From: Patescibacteria group bacterium
GTDB lineage: Bacteria > Patescibacteriota > Microgenomatia > PFEM01 > JAHIFH01
Direction of reading: 5' to 3'
DNA length: 5,166 nt
Assembly: GCA_018900995.1 (NCBI GenBank)
Contig: JAHIFH010000053.1
Span: forward strand, 1-5,166
Shown piece by piece: positions 1-5,108 of the stretch (positions are counted from its first letter, which is position 1; every line of letters starts with the position of its first letter). Under the pieces are notes generated by a model. That model was not told the origin of the DNA. It did no database searches and saw only the letters and a program-made list of their open reading frames with translations. A program made the position numbers and the translations under genes.

Positions 1-257
1 AAAACCGTCAGACAGCCATGGAAATTCTCCGTGCCAAACTTTGGGCCATCGCTGACGCTCGGGCTAAAGAAGAAATAGAAAAATTAAAGGGCGGGAAAAC
101 TAAAGCTGCCTGGGGAACTCAAATTCGTTCCTATGTGCTTCATCCCTATAAGATGGTTAAGGACTTACGGACCAAATATGAAACCAATGATGTTGATTCA
201 ATCCTTGACGGCAATCTTGATGGATTTGTTGAGGCAGCTATTAAAACTATGCTATAG
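1..257 (+). CDS. prfB: Peptide chain release factor 2, C-terminal part (5' truncated)
   Basis: This is the last 84 codons of release factor 2, which reads UAA and UGA stop codons in the ribosomal A site and triggers peptide release. The frame is open from base 3, beginning NRQTAMEIL, and runs off the window edge, so the ATG at 18 is internal. The conserved C-terminal stretch IRSYVLHPYKMVKD followed by R-T-x-x-E-T and a LDGNLDGF-type end is typical of RF2. RF1 has a different ending at this point (IRTYNFPQxRVTDHR type). The SPF and GGQ motifs lie upstream, outside the window. The gene ends in TAG (255-257) followed at once by an in-frame TGA (258-260). Release-factor identity is near certain; RF2 rather than RF1 is well supported by the SYVLHPY motif. 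In actinobacteria prfB also sits just before ftsE-ftsX, which fits the neighbours here. Confidence 0.95.
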   Translation, partial: NRQTAMEILRAKLWAIADARAKEEIEKLKGGKTKAAWGTQIRSYVLHPYKMVKDLRTKYETNDVDSILDGNLDGFVEAAIKTML

Positions 258-258
258 T
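226..258 (+). promoter_or_regulatory. Weak candidate sigma70-type promoter at the end of prfB
   Basis: TTGAGG (229-234; 4 of 6 matches to TTGACA) and TATAGT (253-258; 5 of 6 matches to TATAAT) are separated by 18 bases. Transcription would start near 265, just before the strong ribosome binding site at 271. It could give the membrane-protein/ftsEX genes expression separate from prfB. In AT-rich DNA such matches arise often by chance, so this is only a candidate. Confidence 0.2.
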
Positions 259-270
259 GAGTGTGGCGGA

Positions 271-276
271 AGGAGG
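271..276 (+). promoter_or_regulatory. Strong Shine-Dalgarno AGGAGG deciding the start of the membrane protein
   Basis: A perfect AGGAGG lies 5 bases before the ATG at 282 and only 2 bases before the in-frame ATG at 279. This favours ATG 282 and argues against the in-frame GTG at 261, which lies upstream of the ribosome binding site and would place it inside the coding region. It is one of the two clearest Shine-Dalgarno sequences in the window; several other genes rely on overlap or weak sites. Confidence 0.8.
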
Positions 277-281
277 TGATG

Positions 282-800
282 ATGGTAGAAGAACCATTAC
301 AGCAAGTAGAAGTGAAAACAGAGCAAGATGAAAGTTTATTAAGAAAAATGCCTAGTACAAGGAAGGCATTTGATTTTAAAGGGACAGCAGCTCCGGCTTT
401 AGTGATTATTGCCATTATTCTGGCGGGAGCAGTAAGTGGTTATTTCTTAGCTAATCGAGGGGTCACAACATCAGAAAAGGTAACTGAATTGCTTGGTGGG
501 GCGCAAATGGTTCAGGGACCTAAAGAAGTAGGAATTAAAGACGAAGAACTTTTTCCGGATTCAGCTCAAGGCCGAATCGAGATTAATGATAGTGAAACTG
601 TAACCGAAGGTTCACATAAATTGATTCGCTCCGGAGGAGAAAGTCAAACTGCCTATATCACCAGTTCAGTTCTCGACCTTAATCAGTTTCGAGGTAAATG
701 TGTTCAGATTTGGGGAGAGACATTTGCCGGTCAGCAAGCGGGTTGGTTAATGGACGTTGGTCGAGTGAAAGTGCTTGATTCTTGTCCTAAGGGTGTCTAA
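282..800 (+). CDS. Single-pass membrane protein with small extracytoplasmic domain, function unknown
   Basis: This 172-residue protein is not recognised as a named family. Residues 1-37 are charged and presumably cytoplasmic. Residues 38-57 (PALVIIAIILAGAVSGYFLA) form one clear membrane helix. The remainder is hydrophilic and probably outside the membrane. The last 50 or so residues (about 123-165) contain strands around YITSSVLDL, GKCVQIWGETF and AGWLMDVGRVKVL, a pattern that resembles a small beta-barrel such as an OB-fold; this is inference. Two cysteines (140 and 168) flank that region and could form a disulfide. The start at ATG 282 is chosen from the AGGAGG at 271-276. The stop TAA (798-800) is immediately followed by the GTG/ATG of ftsE, so translation is probably coupled. 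The position between prfB and ftsE suggests an envelope or division role linked to FtsEX, but nothing in the sequence proves it. Confidence 0.8.
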   Translation: MVEEPLQQVEVKTEQDESLLRKMPSTRKAFDFKGTAAPALVIIAIILAGAVSGYFLANRGVTTSEKVTELLGGAQMVQGPKEVGIKDEELFPDSAQGRIEINDSETVTEGSHKLIRSGGESQTAYITSSVLDLNQFRGKCVQIWGETFAGQQAGWLMDVGRVKVLDSCPKGV

Positions 801-803
801 GTG

Positions 804-1484
804 ATGATTAAATTTGATAAGGTCACTAAAAAATTTGGCGAGATTGTGGCTCTGGAGGGAGCCTCTTTTGAAATTAAGCCAGGGGAGTTTGTTTTTATTA
901 CCGGACCATCGGGTGCCGGCAAGACAACGATTGTTAAGTTGATTCTTAGAGAATATTTACCAACCACAGGAGAAATCAAAGTTGGTGAACATGATTTAAC
1001 TGAGATGAAGAAAAAAGATATACCTAAATTGCGGCGAAATATAGGAGTAGTTTTTCAAGACTTTAAACTTCTCACTGACAGAACAGTTTTGGAGAACGTC
1101 GCCTTGGCTTTAAGAGTTTTGGGCAAAGGCGAAGAGGAGATTAATAAAGAAATTCCCAAAATTCTTAAACTTGTTGGTTTAGAAGAAAGGACTAATCTCT
1201 TTCCATCTCAACTTGCAGGCGGGGAGTTGCAGCGAGCTGGGTTAGCAAGAGCAGTAATTGGCCAACCGGATATTATTATTGCTGACGAACCAACCGGGAA
1301 TTTGGATTTAGCCACTGCTTGGCAGATAATTAGATTATTACAAAAAGTGAACAAGATGGGTAAAACAGTGATTATGGCGACTCATAATTTTGAAATTGTT
1401 AATTCAATGAAAGAGCGGGTGATTGAACTTGATAAAGGCAAATTAATTTCTGATAAAAAGAAAGGGAAGTACAAAGTTAGATGA
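804..1484 (+). CDS. ftsE: Cell division ATP-binding protein FtsE
   Basis: This is the ABC-type ATPase of the FtsEX complex, acting at the inner face of the membrane. It powers the conformational change in FtsX that controls peptidoglycan hydrolases at division. The protein is 226 residues, the usual FtsE length. Motifs in order are Walker A GPSGAGKTT (34-42), Q-loop VVFQDFKLL (glutamine 85), signature LAGGELQR (137-144), Walker B IIIADE (157-162), D-loop GNLD (165-168) and switch histidine 194 in MATHN. The signature departs from the usual LSGGEQQR by S to A and Q to L. The opening MIKFDKVTKKF matches the normal FtsE start, so ATG 804 is chosen; a GTG at 801 directly before it would add one residue. 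An AAGGG at 789-793 may serve as a weak ribosome binding site. The 3' end overlaps ftsX by ATGA. The FtsE assignment rather than a generic MacB-like ATPase rests on the following ftsX. Confidence 0.95.
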   Translation: MIKFDKVTKKFGEIVALEGASFEIKPGEFVFITGPSGAGKTTIVKLILREYLPTTGEIKVGEHDLTEMKKKDIPKLRRNIGVVFQDFKLLTDRTVLENVALALRVLGKGEEEINKEIPKILKLVGLEERTNLFPSQLAGGELQRAGLARAVIGQPDIIIADEPTGNLDLATAWQIIRLLQKVNKMGKTVIMATHNFEIVNSMKERVIELDKGKLISDKKKGKYKVR

Positions 1485-2350
1485 AGCAATTACTAAAAAC
1501 AACTTGGACTCATATTCGGCGGACGCCTTATCAGTCTTTGGCGGCAGTTTTGATTATGACTTTGACTTTCTTTGTCATTACCGCTTTTACTCTTCTGGCT
1601 GCCGGCTCCCAAGCTATTCTTAGTTATTTTGAAACTCGTCCTCAGGTAACTGCTTTTTTTGAAGACCAAGTCACTCCCGGACAAATTGATTTGTTAAAAG
1701 CCAAATTGGCAGAGACAGGAAAAACCAAAGAGATAAAGTACGTTTCTAAAGAAGAAGCTTTAGCCATTTATCGAGAGCAAAACAAAGACGACCCTCTACT
1801 TTTAGAGATGGTGACGGCTAATATTTTACCTGCTTCTTTGGAAATTTCGACCACCAATATTACTTATTTGGGTGAGATTGCTGAAATTCTTCGCCAAGAG
1901 CCAGGGGTGGAAGAAGTCATTTTCCAGCAGGACGTAGCTGAAACCCTTCATAAGTGGACAACTAATATTCGCCGAATTGGAGCTGTTTTGGCAATTGTTT
2001 TTAGTTCAGCCGCCTTGTTAACCATTTTAGTGATTATTGGGATGAAAGTGGCTTTGCGACGAGAAGAGGTGGAAATTATGGGCTTAATAGGGGCTTCAAG
2101 AGGTTTTATTAGAGCCCCTTTTATCTTTGAAGGAATTTTCTATGGAGTTGTAGGAGCCTTTATTGCTTGGGGAGTCTCTTATTTGTTTTTACTTTATGCC
2201 ACTCCCTTCTTAGTTGATTTCTTGGTTGGCATCCCTGTTTTGCCCGTGCCGATTTTGTTCATGCTCGCTGTTTTGGGGGGAGAAATTCTCTTGGGAATCT
2301 TCATCGGCATACTCGGAAGCTTCATTGCTGTTAGAAGATATCTGGAGTAA
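1481..2350 (+). CDS. ftsX: Cell division protein FtsX
   Basis: FtsX is the membrane half of FtsEX; it transmits FtsE ATP hydrolysis to a cell-wall hydrolase or its activator outside the membrane. The protein is 289 residues with the classic four-helix layout. A short basic cytoplasmic N-terminus (KTTWTHIRRTP) is followed by helix 1 (about 20-46) and an extracytoplasmic domain (about 51-165) containing VTAFFED, YVSKEEALAIYRE and ILPASLEI. Those segments match the FtsX outer domain, in which the LPASxEI motif is characteristic. Helices 2, 3 and 4 follow (about 165-190, 210-237 and 255-282), with the FtsX-family motif MGLIGASRGFIRAPFIFEG between helices 2 and 3. The start overlaps the ftsE stop as ATGA, implying translational coupling and balanced expression. 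The M23 coiled-coil protein that follows is the likely partner of the outer domain, as EnvC is in Escherichia coli (inference). Confidence 0.95.
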   Translation: MKQLLKTTWTHIRRTPYQSLAAVLIMTLTFFVITAFTLLAAGSQAILSYFETRPQVTAFFEDQVTPGQIDLLKAKLAETGKTKEIKYVSKEEALAIYREQNKDDPLLLEMVTANILPASLEISTTNITYLGEIAEILRQEPGVEEVIFQQDVAETLHKWTTNIRRIGAVLAIVFSSAALLTILVIIGMKVALRREEVEIMGLIGASRGFIRAPFIFEGIFYGVVGAFIAWGVSYLFLLYATPFLVDFLVGIPVLPVPILFMLAVLGGEILLGIFIGILGSFIAVRRYLE

Positions 2351-2351
2351 G

Positions 2352-3569
2352 ATGATTTCCTTCCAAAAGAAATGCCTTTTTTTCCTTTCCTTATTAATAA
2401 TCTTGTTATTTTTCTTTTCGCAAGTTATTCTGGCGATTACTGACGAGGAATGTCAGCGAGACCTTGAAACTGGACGAGAACATCTCGAAGAGTGTCAAGC
2501 CCTCTGGAAAAAAATTGTCAGCCAAAAGCAACAACAAATAACCACCCTGAAATCAGAGCTAGAGAAGTTTAATGCCAGCATTGCTATCACCACTGCTCAG
2601 ATTTATCAAACAGTTAACGAGATTAGTGAGTTAGAAAAAGAGATCTCCACCCTCACCACCAAAATCGGGCATTTAGATATTTCTCTTGACCAGCTTTCCC
2701 AGATTCTTGTCAAACGGATTGCAGAAACTTATAAAAAAGGCAGAATTGATTCTCTGGCTTTATTGCTTTCTTCTAATAATTTTTCTGACTTCGTTGGTCG
2801 TTATAAATATTTACGGGTTATGCAGCTCCATGACCGAAAGTTAATGGTCCAGATGGAAACAGTCCGGACCAACTATGCCGACCAAAGGACAGTGAAAGAG
2901 GAAAAACAAGCAGAGTTAGAAGTAGCCAAGAATAAACTTGAATCACAAAAAGCCCTTTTGGCTCAACAAAAGGCGGACAAAGAGAGATTGCTAGCTGCCA
3001 CCAAGAATGACGAGAAGCGTTATCAACAACTGATTTCCAGAGCCAGGGCGGAGTTGATTGCTATTCAGGGGATTCTTGCTGGACAAGGAAAAGAGGTGGA
3101 AGTAGGTTCTGTTTCTGAGGGACAAAAAATAGCTACTCTTATTGAGGGTGTATCTTGTAACTCCAGCGGTACTCATCTTCACTTCATGGTCGCTCAAAAC
3201 AGTGATACTCATAATCCTTTTAGTTATCTAAATGGAGGAATAGGTTATGAGAATTGTTCTGGTTCTTCGTGTGGCAGTGGTGATGGTGACCCCTTTAATC
3301 CTGGTGGCAGTTGGAATTGGCCTCTTAACCCGCCATTGAAATTTACTCAGGGTTATGGGCGTACCTGGGCAGTTGAACATACTTGGGTAGGGAGAGTTTA
3401 TGATTTTCATAATGGTATTGATATCGTTAGCGATTCTTTAGAGATTAAAGCAGTTAAGGCAGGTAAGTTATATCAAGGAGTTTATGAGGGTGGTTGTAAT
3501 TTAACCTATGTTCGAGTTGACCATGATGACTCTGACCTTGACACTCTTTACTTGCATGTGATTTATTAG
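2352..3569 (+). CDS. Secreted coiled-coil protein with permuted M23/LytM peptidase domain (EnvC-like)
   Basis: This 405-residue protein is a predicted FtsEX-controlled cell-wall hydrolase or hydrolase activator. A signal peptide spans residues 1-28 (basic MISFQKK, hydrophobic core, probable cleavage after ILA). Residues 35-235 are a long heptad-rich coiled coil, as in EnvC and PcsB. Next come GSVSEGQKIA (252-261) and SSGTHLHFMV (271-280), the C-terminal half of a LytM domain, ending NPFSYL (288-293). A glycine/serine/cysteine-rich linker (about 295-320) leads to WPLNPP and TQGYG, then HNGID (H353, D357), and the protein ends with YLH (H402). Standard M23 domains have the order HxxxD, YxH, HxH, so the halves here appear swapped. 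All five expected residues (H275, H277, H353, D357, H402) are retained, so activity is plausible. GGAG at 2344-2347 precedes ATG 2352 by 4 bases. The frame stays open upstream into ftsX, but that extension lacks a signal peptide start and is rejected. Confidence 0.85.
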   Translation: MISFQKKCLFFLSLLIILLFFFSQVILAITDEECQRDLETGREHLEECQALWKKIVSQKQQQITTLKSELEKFNASIAITTAQIYQTVNEISELEKEISTLTTKIGHLDISLDQLSQILVKRIAETYKKGRIDSLALLLSSNNFSDFVGRYKYLRVMQLHDRKLMVQMETVRTNYADQRTVKEEKQAELEVAKNKLESQKALLAQQKADKERLLAATKNDEKRYQQLISRARAELIAIQGILAGQGKEVEVGSVSEGQKIATLIEGVSCNSSGTHLHFMVAQNSDTHNPFSYLNGGIGYENCSGSSCGSGDGDPFNPGGSWNWPLNPPLKFTQGYGRTWAVEHTWVGRVYDFHNGIDIVSDSLEIKAVKAGKLYQGVYEGGCNLTYVRVDHDDSDLDTLYLHVIY

Positions 3570-3573
3570 GCTA

Positions 3574-4329
3574 ATGCCTGCCCGCCACAAATTAACTATT
3601 TACTTAATCGCCTTAATGGCGATTTTTTTGTTTAATCCACAGAAAATTTTTGCCCAAGTGGTGATAAATGAACTTTTGCCTAATCCCACAGAAGGACCAG
3701 ATTGGGTCGAGCTTTATAACACAACCAATCAAGATATCAACTTGAATGACTGGATTCTTGATGACGAGGGAACAAAGACTGATATGGTTAAGATAAAAGA
3801 GGCGACTATGAGCGCCTATGGTTTTTGGCTTTTTGAAGTCGGCAGTCGGCTTAACAAGTCGAGTGATACAGTTTATTTAATAAACAATCAAGGAACAATT
3901 GTTGATGAGTACGATTACTCTACTAATCCGGGAGATGGTATTTCTTTTGGACGAATGCCGGACGGTGGAGAATGGGGTGTTTGCAGTGAGATAACTCCAG
4001 AATTAGAAAACAAGTGTATTTTGCCTTCTTCCCCTTCTGATCCTAGTCCTAGCCCGTCATCATCTCCAACTTCGTCATCAGCCCCATCTCCATCGCCAAC
4101 TCCTAGTCCAAAACCAATTGAGGTCACTGGTGCCACTTTATTAGGCAAGATTTTAGGCGAAGAAGTTTCTCCAGCTGGTTTTTATCCTTGGGAGGCAACC
4201 GAAGAAGGGAAAAGTCAAGAGGCAACCGAGAGCTCAAGAACTAAGTTTATTTCCAAGCTATTTTTAGGTTTAGGATTAGTCTTTCTTGTCTCCTCTGGTG
4301 TCTGGATATGGTATACTCAATTAAGATGA
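3574..4329 (+). CDS. Secreted lamin-tail-domain (LTD) protein with C-terminal membrane anchor
   Basis: This 251-residue protein has an N-terminal signal peptide (1-27, basic MPARHK then a hydrophobic core, cleavage probably after IFA). Its first mature segment, VVINELLPNPTEGPDWVELYN, is typical of the LTD fold, an Ig-like beta-sandwich found in many bacterial surface proteins. The domain continues through LNDWILDDEG to about residue 135. Cysteines 137 and 148 may pair. Residues 151-181 are a Pro/Ser/Thr linker of the kind seen in cell-wall-spanning stalks. Residues 229-247 form a C-terminal helix ending in TQLR. No LPXTG motif precedes it, so sortase attachment is not supported and simple membrane anchoring is more likely. 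The gene starts 4 bases after the M23 gene with only a weak AGG (3568-3570) ahead of it. The role is unknown; adhesion or binding at the surface is a guess. The Met at codon 15 is a poorer start because it would cut the signal peptide. Confidence 0.85.
   Translation: MPARHKLTIYLIALMAIFLFNPQKIFAQVVINELLPNPTEGPDWVELYNTTNQDINLNDWILDDEGTKTDMVKIKEATMSAYGFWLFEVGSRLNKSSDTVYLINNQGTIVDEYDYSTNPGDGISFGRMPDGGEWGVCSEITPELENKCILPSSPSDPSPSPSSSPTSSSAPSPSPTPSPKPIEVTGATLLGKILGEEVSPAGFYPWEATEEGKSQEATESSRTKFISKLFLGLGLVFLVSSGVWIWYTQLR
3606..3629 (+). terminator. Terminator-like hairpin with T-run inside the LTD gene start
   Basis: AATCGCC (3606-3612) and GGCGATT (3618-3624) are perfect 7-base complements around a TTAAT loop, and a run of seven T residues covers 3623-3629. 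This is the form of an intrinsic terminator, although the stem is short and only four of its pairs are G-C. It lies about 33 bases inside the LTD coding region, within the signal-peptide codons. Hydrophobic codons (ATC, TTA, ATT, TTT) could produce it by chance. If real, it would reduce expression of the downstream genes unless ribosomes cover it. Confidence 0.3.
4024..4116 (+). repeat. Low-complexity Pro/Ser/Thr-coding tract
   Basis: The LTD gene contains about 31 codons dominated by proline and serine, with imperfect repeats of CCTAGTCC and TCATCATCT/TCGTCATCA type. It encodes a flexible stalk (residues 151-181) between the LTD domain and the C-terminal anchor. Such tracts commonly vary in length between strains. 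Confidence 0.7.
4309..4317 (+). promoter_or_regulatory. Candidate extended -10 promoter before the VanZ-like gene
   Basis: TGG followed by TATACT (4312-4317, 5 of 6 matches to TATAAT) is an extended -10 element (TGnTATAnT form). No good -35 is seen at normal spacing. Transcription would begin near 4324, almost at the ATG of 4326, giving a leaderless message. It lies in the last codons of the LTD gene and could be chance. Confidence 0.2.
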
Positions 4330-4739
4330 AAAAATCCCGAGAAATTATTGTTCTTTGGGGACCAGTGGTTGCCTGGTGTGGTTTAATTTTTTATCTTTCT
4401 TCAATTCCTAAATTAAGAGCAGCAGAAAATCCTTTTTGGGACGAGGTAATTAGAAGCACTCTTCACTTTTTTATCTATGCCATCCTTTTTGTCTTTCTTT
4501 TTCGAGCAATTAACGCTATTCGGAGAAAGAAAAATTACTTTTGGGCAATAGCCATCGCTTTTCTTTACTCAGTTTCTGATGAATGCCATCAATCATTGGT
4601 GCCCACCCGAACTTTTCAGATAAAAGATTTGGTTGTCAATCTGCTCGGAATTTTAGTTGGTGGTTTGTTGATATGGAAGTTCTTACCCACAGCCCCCGAG
4701 AAACTCAAAAACTGGGCGAAAAAATTTCAGCTGACTTAA
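4326..4739 (+). CDS. VanZ-like family membrane protein
   Basis: This 137-residue integral membrane protein has about four helices (roughly 7-25, 46-63, 71-84 and 101-118). It carries the VanZ-like signature: WCGLIFYLSS in helix 1, HFFIYAILFVFLFRA in helix 2, and YSVSDECHQSLVPTRT (81-96) followed by KDLVVNLLGILVG. The acidic pair D85-E86, the histidine-glutamine pair 88-89 and the arginine-aspartate pattern R95...D101 are the conserved polar residues of the family. VanZ itself gives low-level teicoplanin resistance in enterococci, but most relatives have no known function, so resistance should not be assumed. ATG 4326 overlaps the LTD stop as ATGA and is chosen for that coupling; an in-frame ATG at 4308 would add six residues. 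The 3' end overlaps the start of tsaE by 67 bases. Confidence 0.88.
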   Translation: MKKSREIIVLWGPVVAWCGLIFYLSSIPKLRAAENPFWDEVIRSTLHFFIYAILFVFLFRAINAIRRKKNYFWAIAIAFLYSVSDECHQSLVPTRTFQIKDLVVNLLGILVGGLLIWKFLPTAPEKLKNWAKKFQLT

Positions 4740-5035
4740 AACTAGGCGACATTTTGGCTCTTTACGGTGAATTGGGGAGTGGAAAAACGACTTTTATTCA
4801 GGGCTTAGCTCGGGGTTTAGGCATTAAGAAAAGAGTTATTTCTCCAACTTTTGTATTTATTCGCCAGTATCCGGTCGCTGGTCACCGGTCACCGGTCACT
4901 TTTTATCACGTTGATTTATATCGGATAAATGAGGTAACTGAGGCTAAAGGTTTAGGGTTAGAAGAGATCTTTGCTGACCCAGGCGCCATAGTGGTCATCG
5001 AATGGGCGGATAGAATTAAAGAGATTTTTACCTAA
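4673..5035 (+). CDS. tsaE: tRNA t6A biosynthesis ATPase TsaE, C-terminus cut by an apparent frameshift
   Basis: TsaE is the P-loop ATPase that works with TsaB and TsaD to make threonylcarbamoyladenosine at position 37 of ANN-decoding tRNAs. The reading frame as written gives 120 residues. It shows Walker A GELGSGKTT (32-40), the SPTF switch motif (57-60), YHVDLYR (78-84), and VVIEWADR (107-114) with the conserved E-W. The family normally has about 145-160 residues. The missing tail is present in the +1 frame right after the stop (see 5025-5108); dropping one T from the run at 5025-5029 restores a 144-residue protein. An unusual loop PVAGHRSPVT (67-76) is encoded partly by tandem GGTCACC repeats. 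The start at ATG 4673 lies inside the VanZ-like gene and gives the usual TsaE opening before HSPRETQKLG; the frame is open further upstream but shows no TsaE similarity there. Identity is near certain; whether the gene is intact in the organism is not. Confidence 0.9.
   Translation: MEVLTHSPRETQKLGEKISADLKLGDILALYGELGSGKTTFIQGLARGLGIKKRVISPTFVFIRQYPVAGHRSPVTFYHVDLYRINEVTEAKGLGLEEIFADPGAIVVIEWADRIKEIFT
4871..4900 (+). repeat. GGTCACC tandem heptamers inside tsaE
   Basis: Three head-to-tail heptamers, GGTCACC, GGTCACC and GGTCACT, occupy 4880-4900, preceded by a related CCGGTCGCT at 4871-4879. The stretch is GC-rich against an AT-rich background. It encodes part of the loop between SPTFVFIRQY and FYHVDLYR of TsaE, where the family tolerates length variation. 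The heptamer period means that copy-number change shifts the frame unless three units are gained or lost together. Confidence 0.75.
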
Positions 5036-5108
5036 GAGACGAATTGATATCTATTTTGAATATCTAGATGAGAATAAAAGGAGGATTAAAATTGAAACTA
5101 CACATTAA
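5025..5108 (+). other. Out-of-frame C-terminal tail of tsaE (apparent +1 frameshift)
   Basis: From CCT at 5031 the next frame reads PKRRIDIYFEYLDENK and on through KRRIKIETTH to TAA at 5106-5108. This matches the normal end of TsaE, where E-I-L-P-K/E-x-R is followed by a beta strand. Removing one T from the five-T run at 5025-5029 changes ...EIFT-stop into ...EILPKRR..., giving a continuous 144-residue protein. An extra base from sequencing or assembly, a real recent mutation, or frameshifted expression would all produce this; the sequence alone cannot separate them. Confidence 0.85.
5079..5084 (+). promoter_or_regulatory. Shine-Dalgarno AGGAGG for the TTG-initiated last gene
   Basis: A perfect AGGAGG stands 7 bases before TTG 5092, an optimal spacing, and there is no ATG or GTG at a suitable distance. 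It lies within the frameshifted tail of tsaE, so the two genes would overlap by 17 bases in the restored arrangement. Confidence 0.7.

Noticed and set aside
261..281. GTG 261 or ATG 279 as start of the membrane protein
   Set aside because: The AGGAGG at 271-276 lies downstream of GTG 261 and only 2 bases before ATG 279; ATG 282 has the best spacing.
146..415. Minus-strand open frame of 89 codons
   Set aside because: It runs antisense across the prfB end and the membrane protein start, both well supported, and shows no recognisable domain.
2214..2351. 46-codon upstream extension of the M23 protein into ftsX
   Set aside because: It overlaps the final ftsX helix in another frame and would bury the signal peptide; ATG 2352 has GGAG at 2344-2347 and a proper signal peptide start.
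3915..4148. Minus-strand open frame rich in Gly/Asp
   Set aside because: It is the antisense of the Pro/Ser stalk coding tract; the low complexity keeps the frame open.
1482..4329. Recoded UGA (code 25, as in some CPR lineages)
   Set aside because: TGA ends ftsE (1482-1484) and the LTD gene (4327-4329) at sensible positions, no in-frame TGA occurs in the genes, and an RF2 gene is present.
4583..4672. Upstream open frame before tsaE
   Set aside because: It is the VanZ-like gene read in a shifted frame; TsaE similarity begins only at about ATG 4673.
4880..4900. Possible CRISPR-like repeat
   Set aside because: The units are 7 bases with no spacers and lie inside a conserved coding gene.
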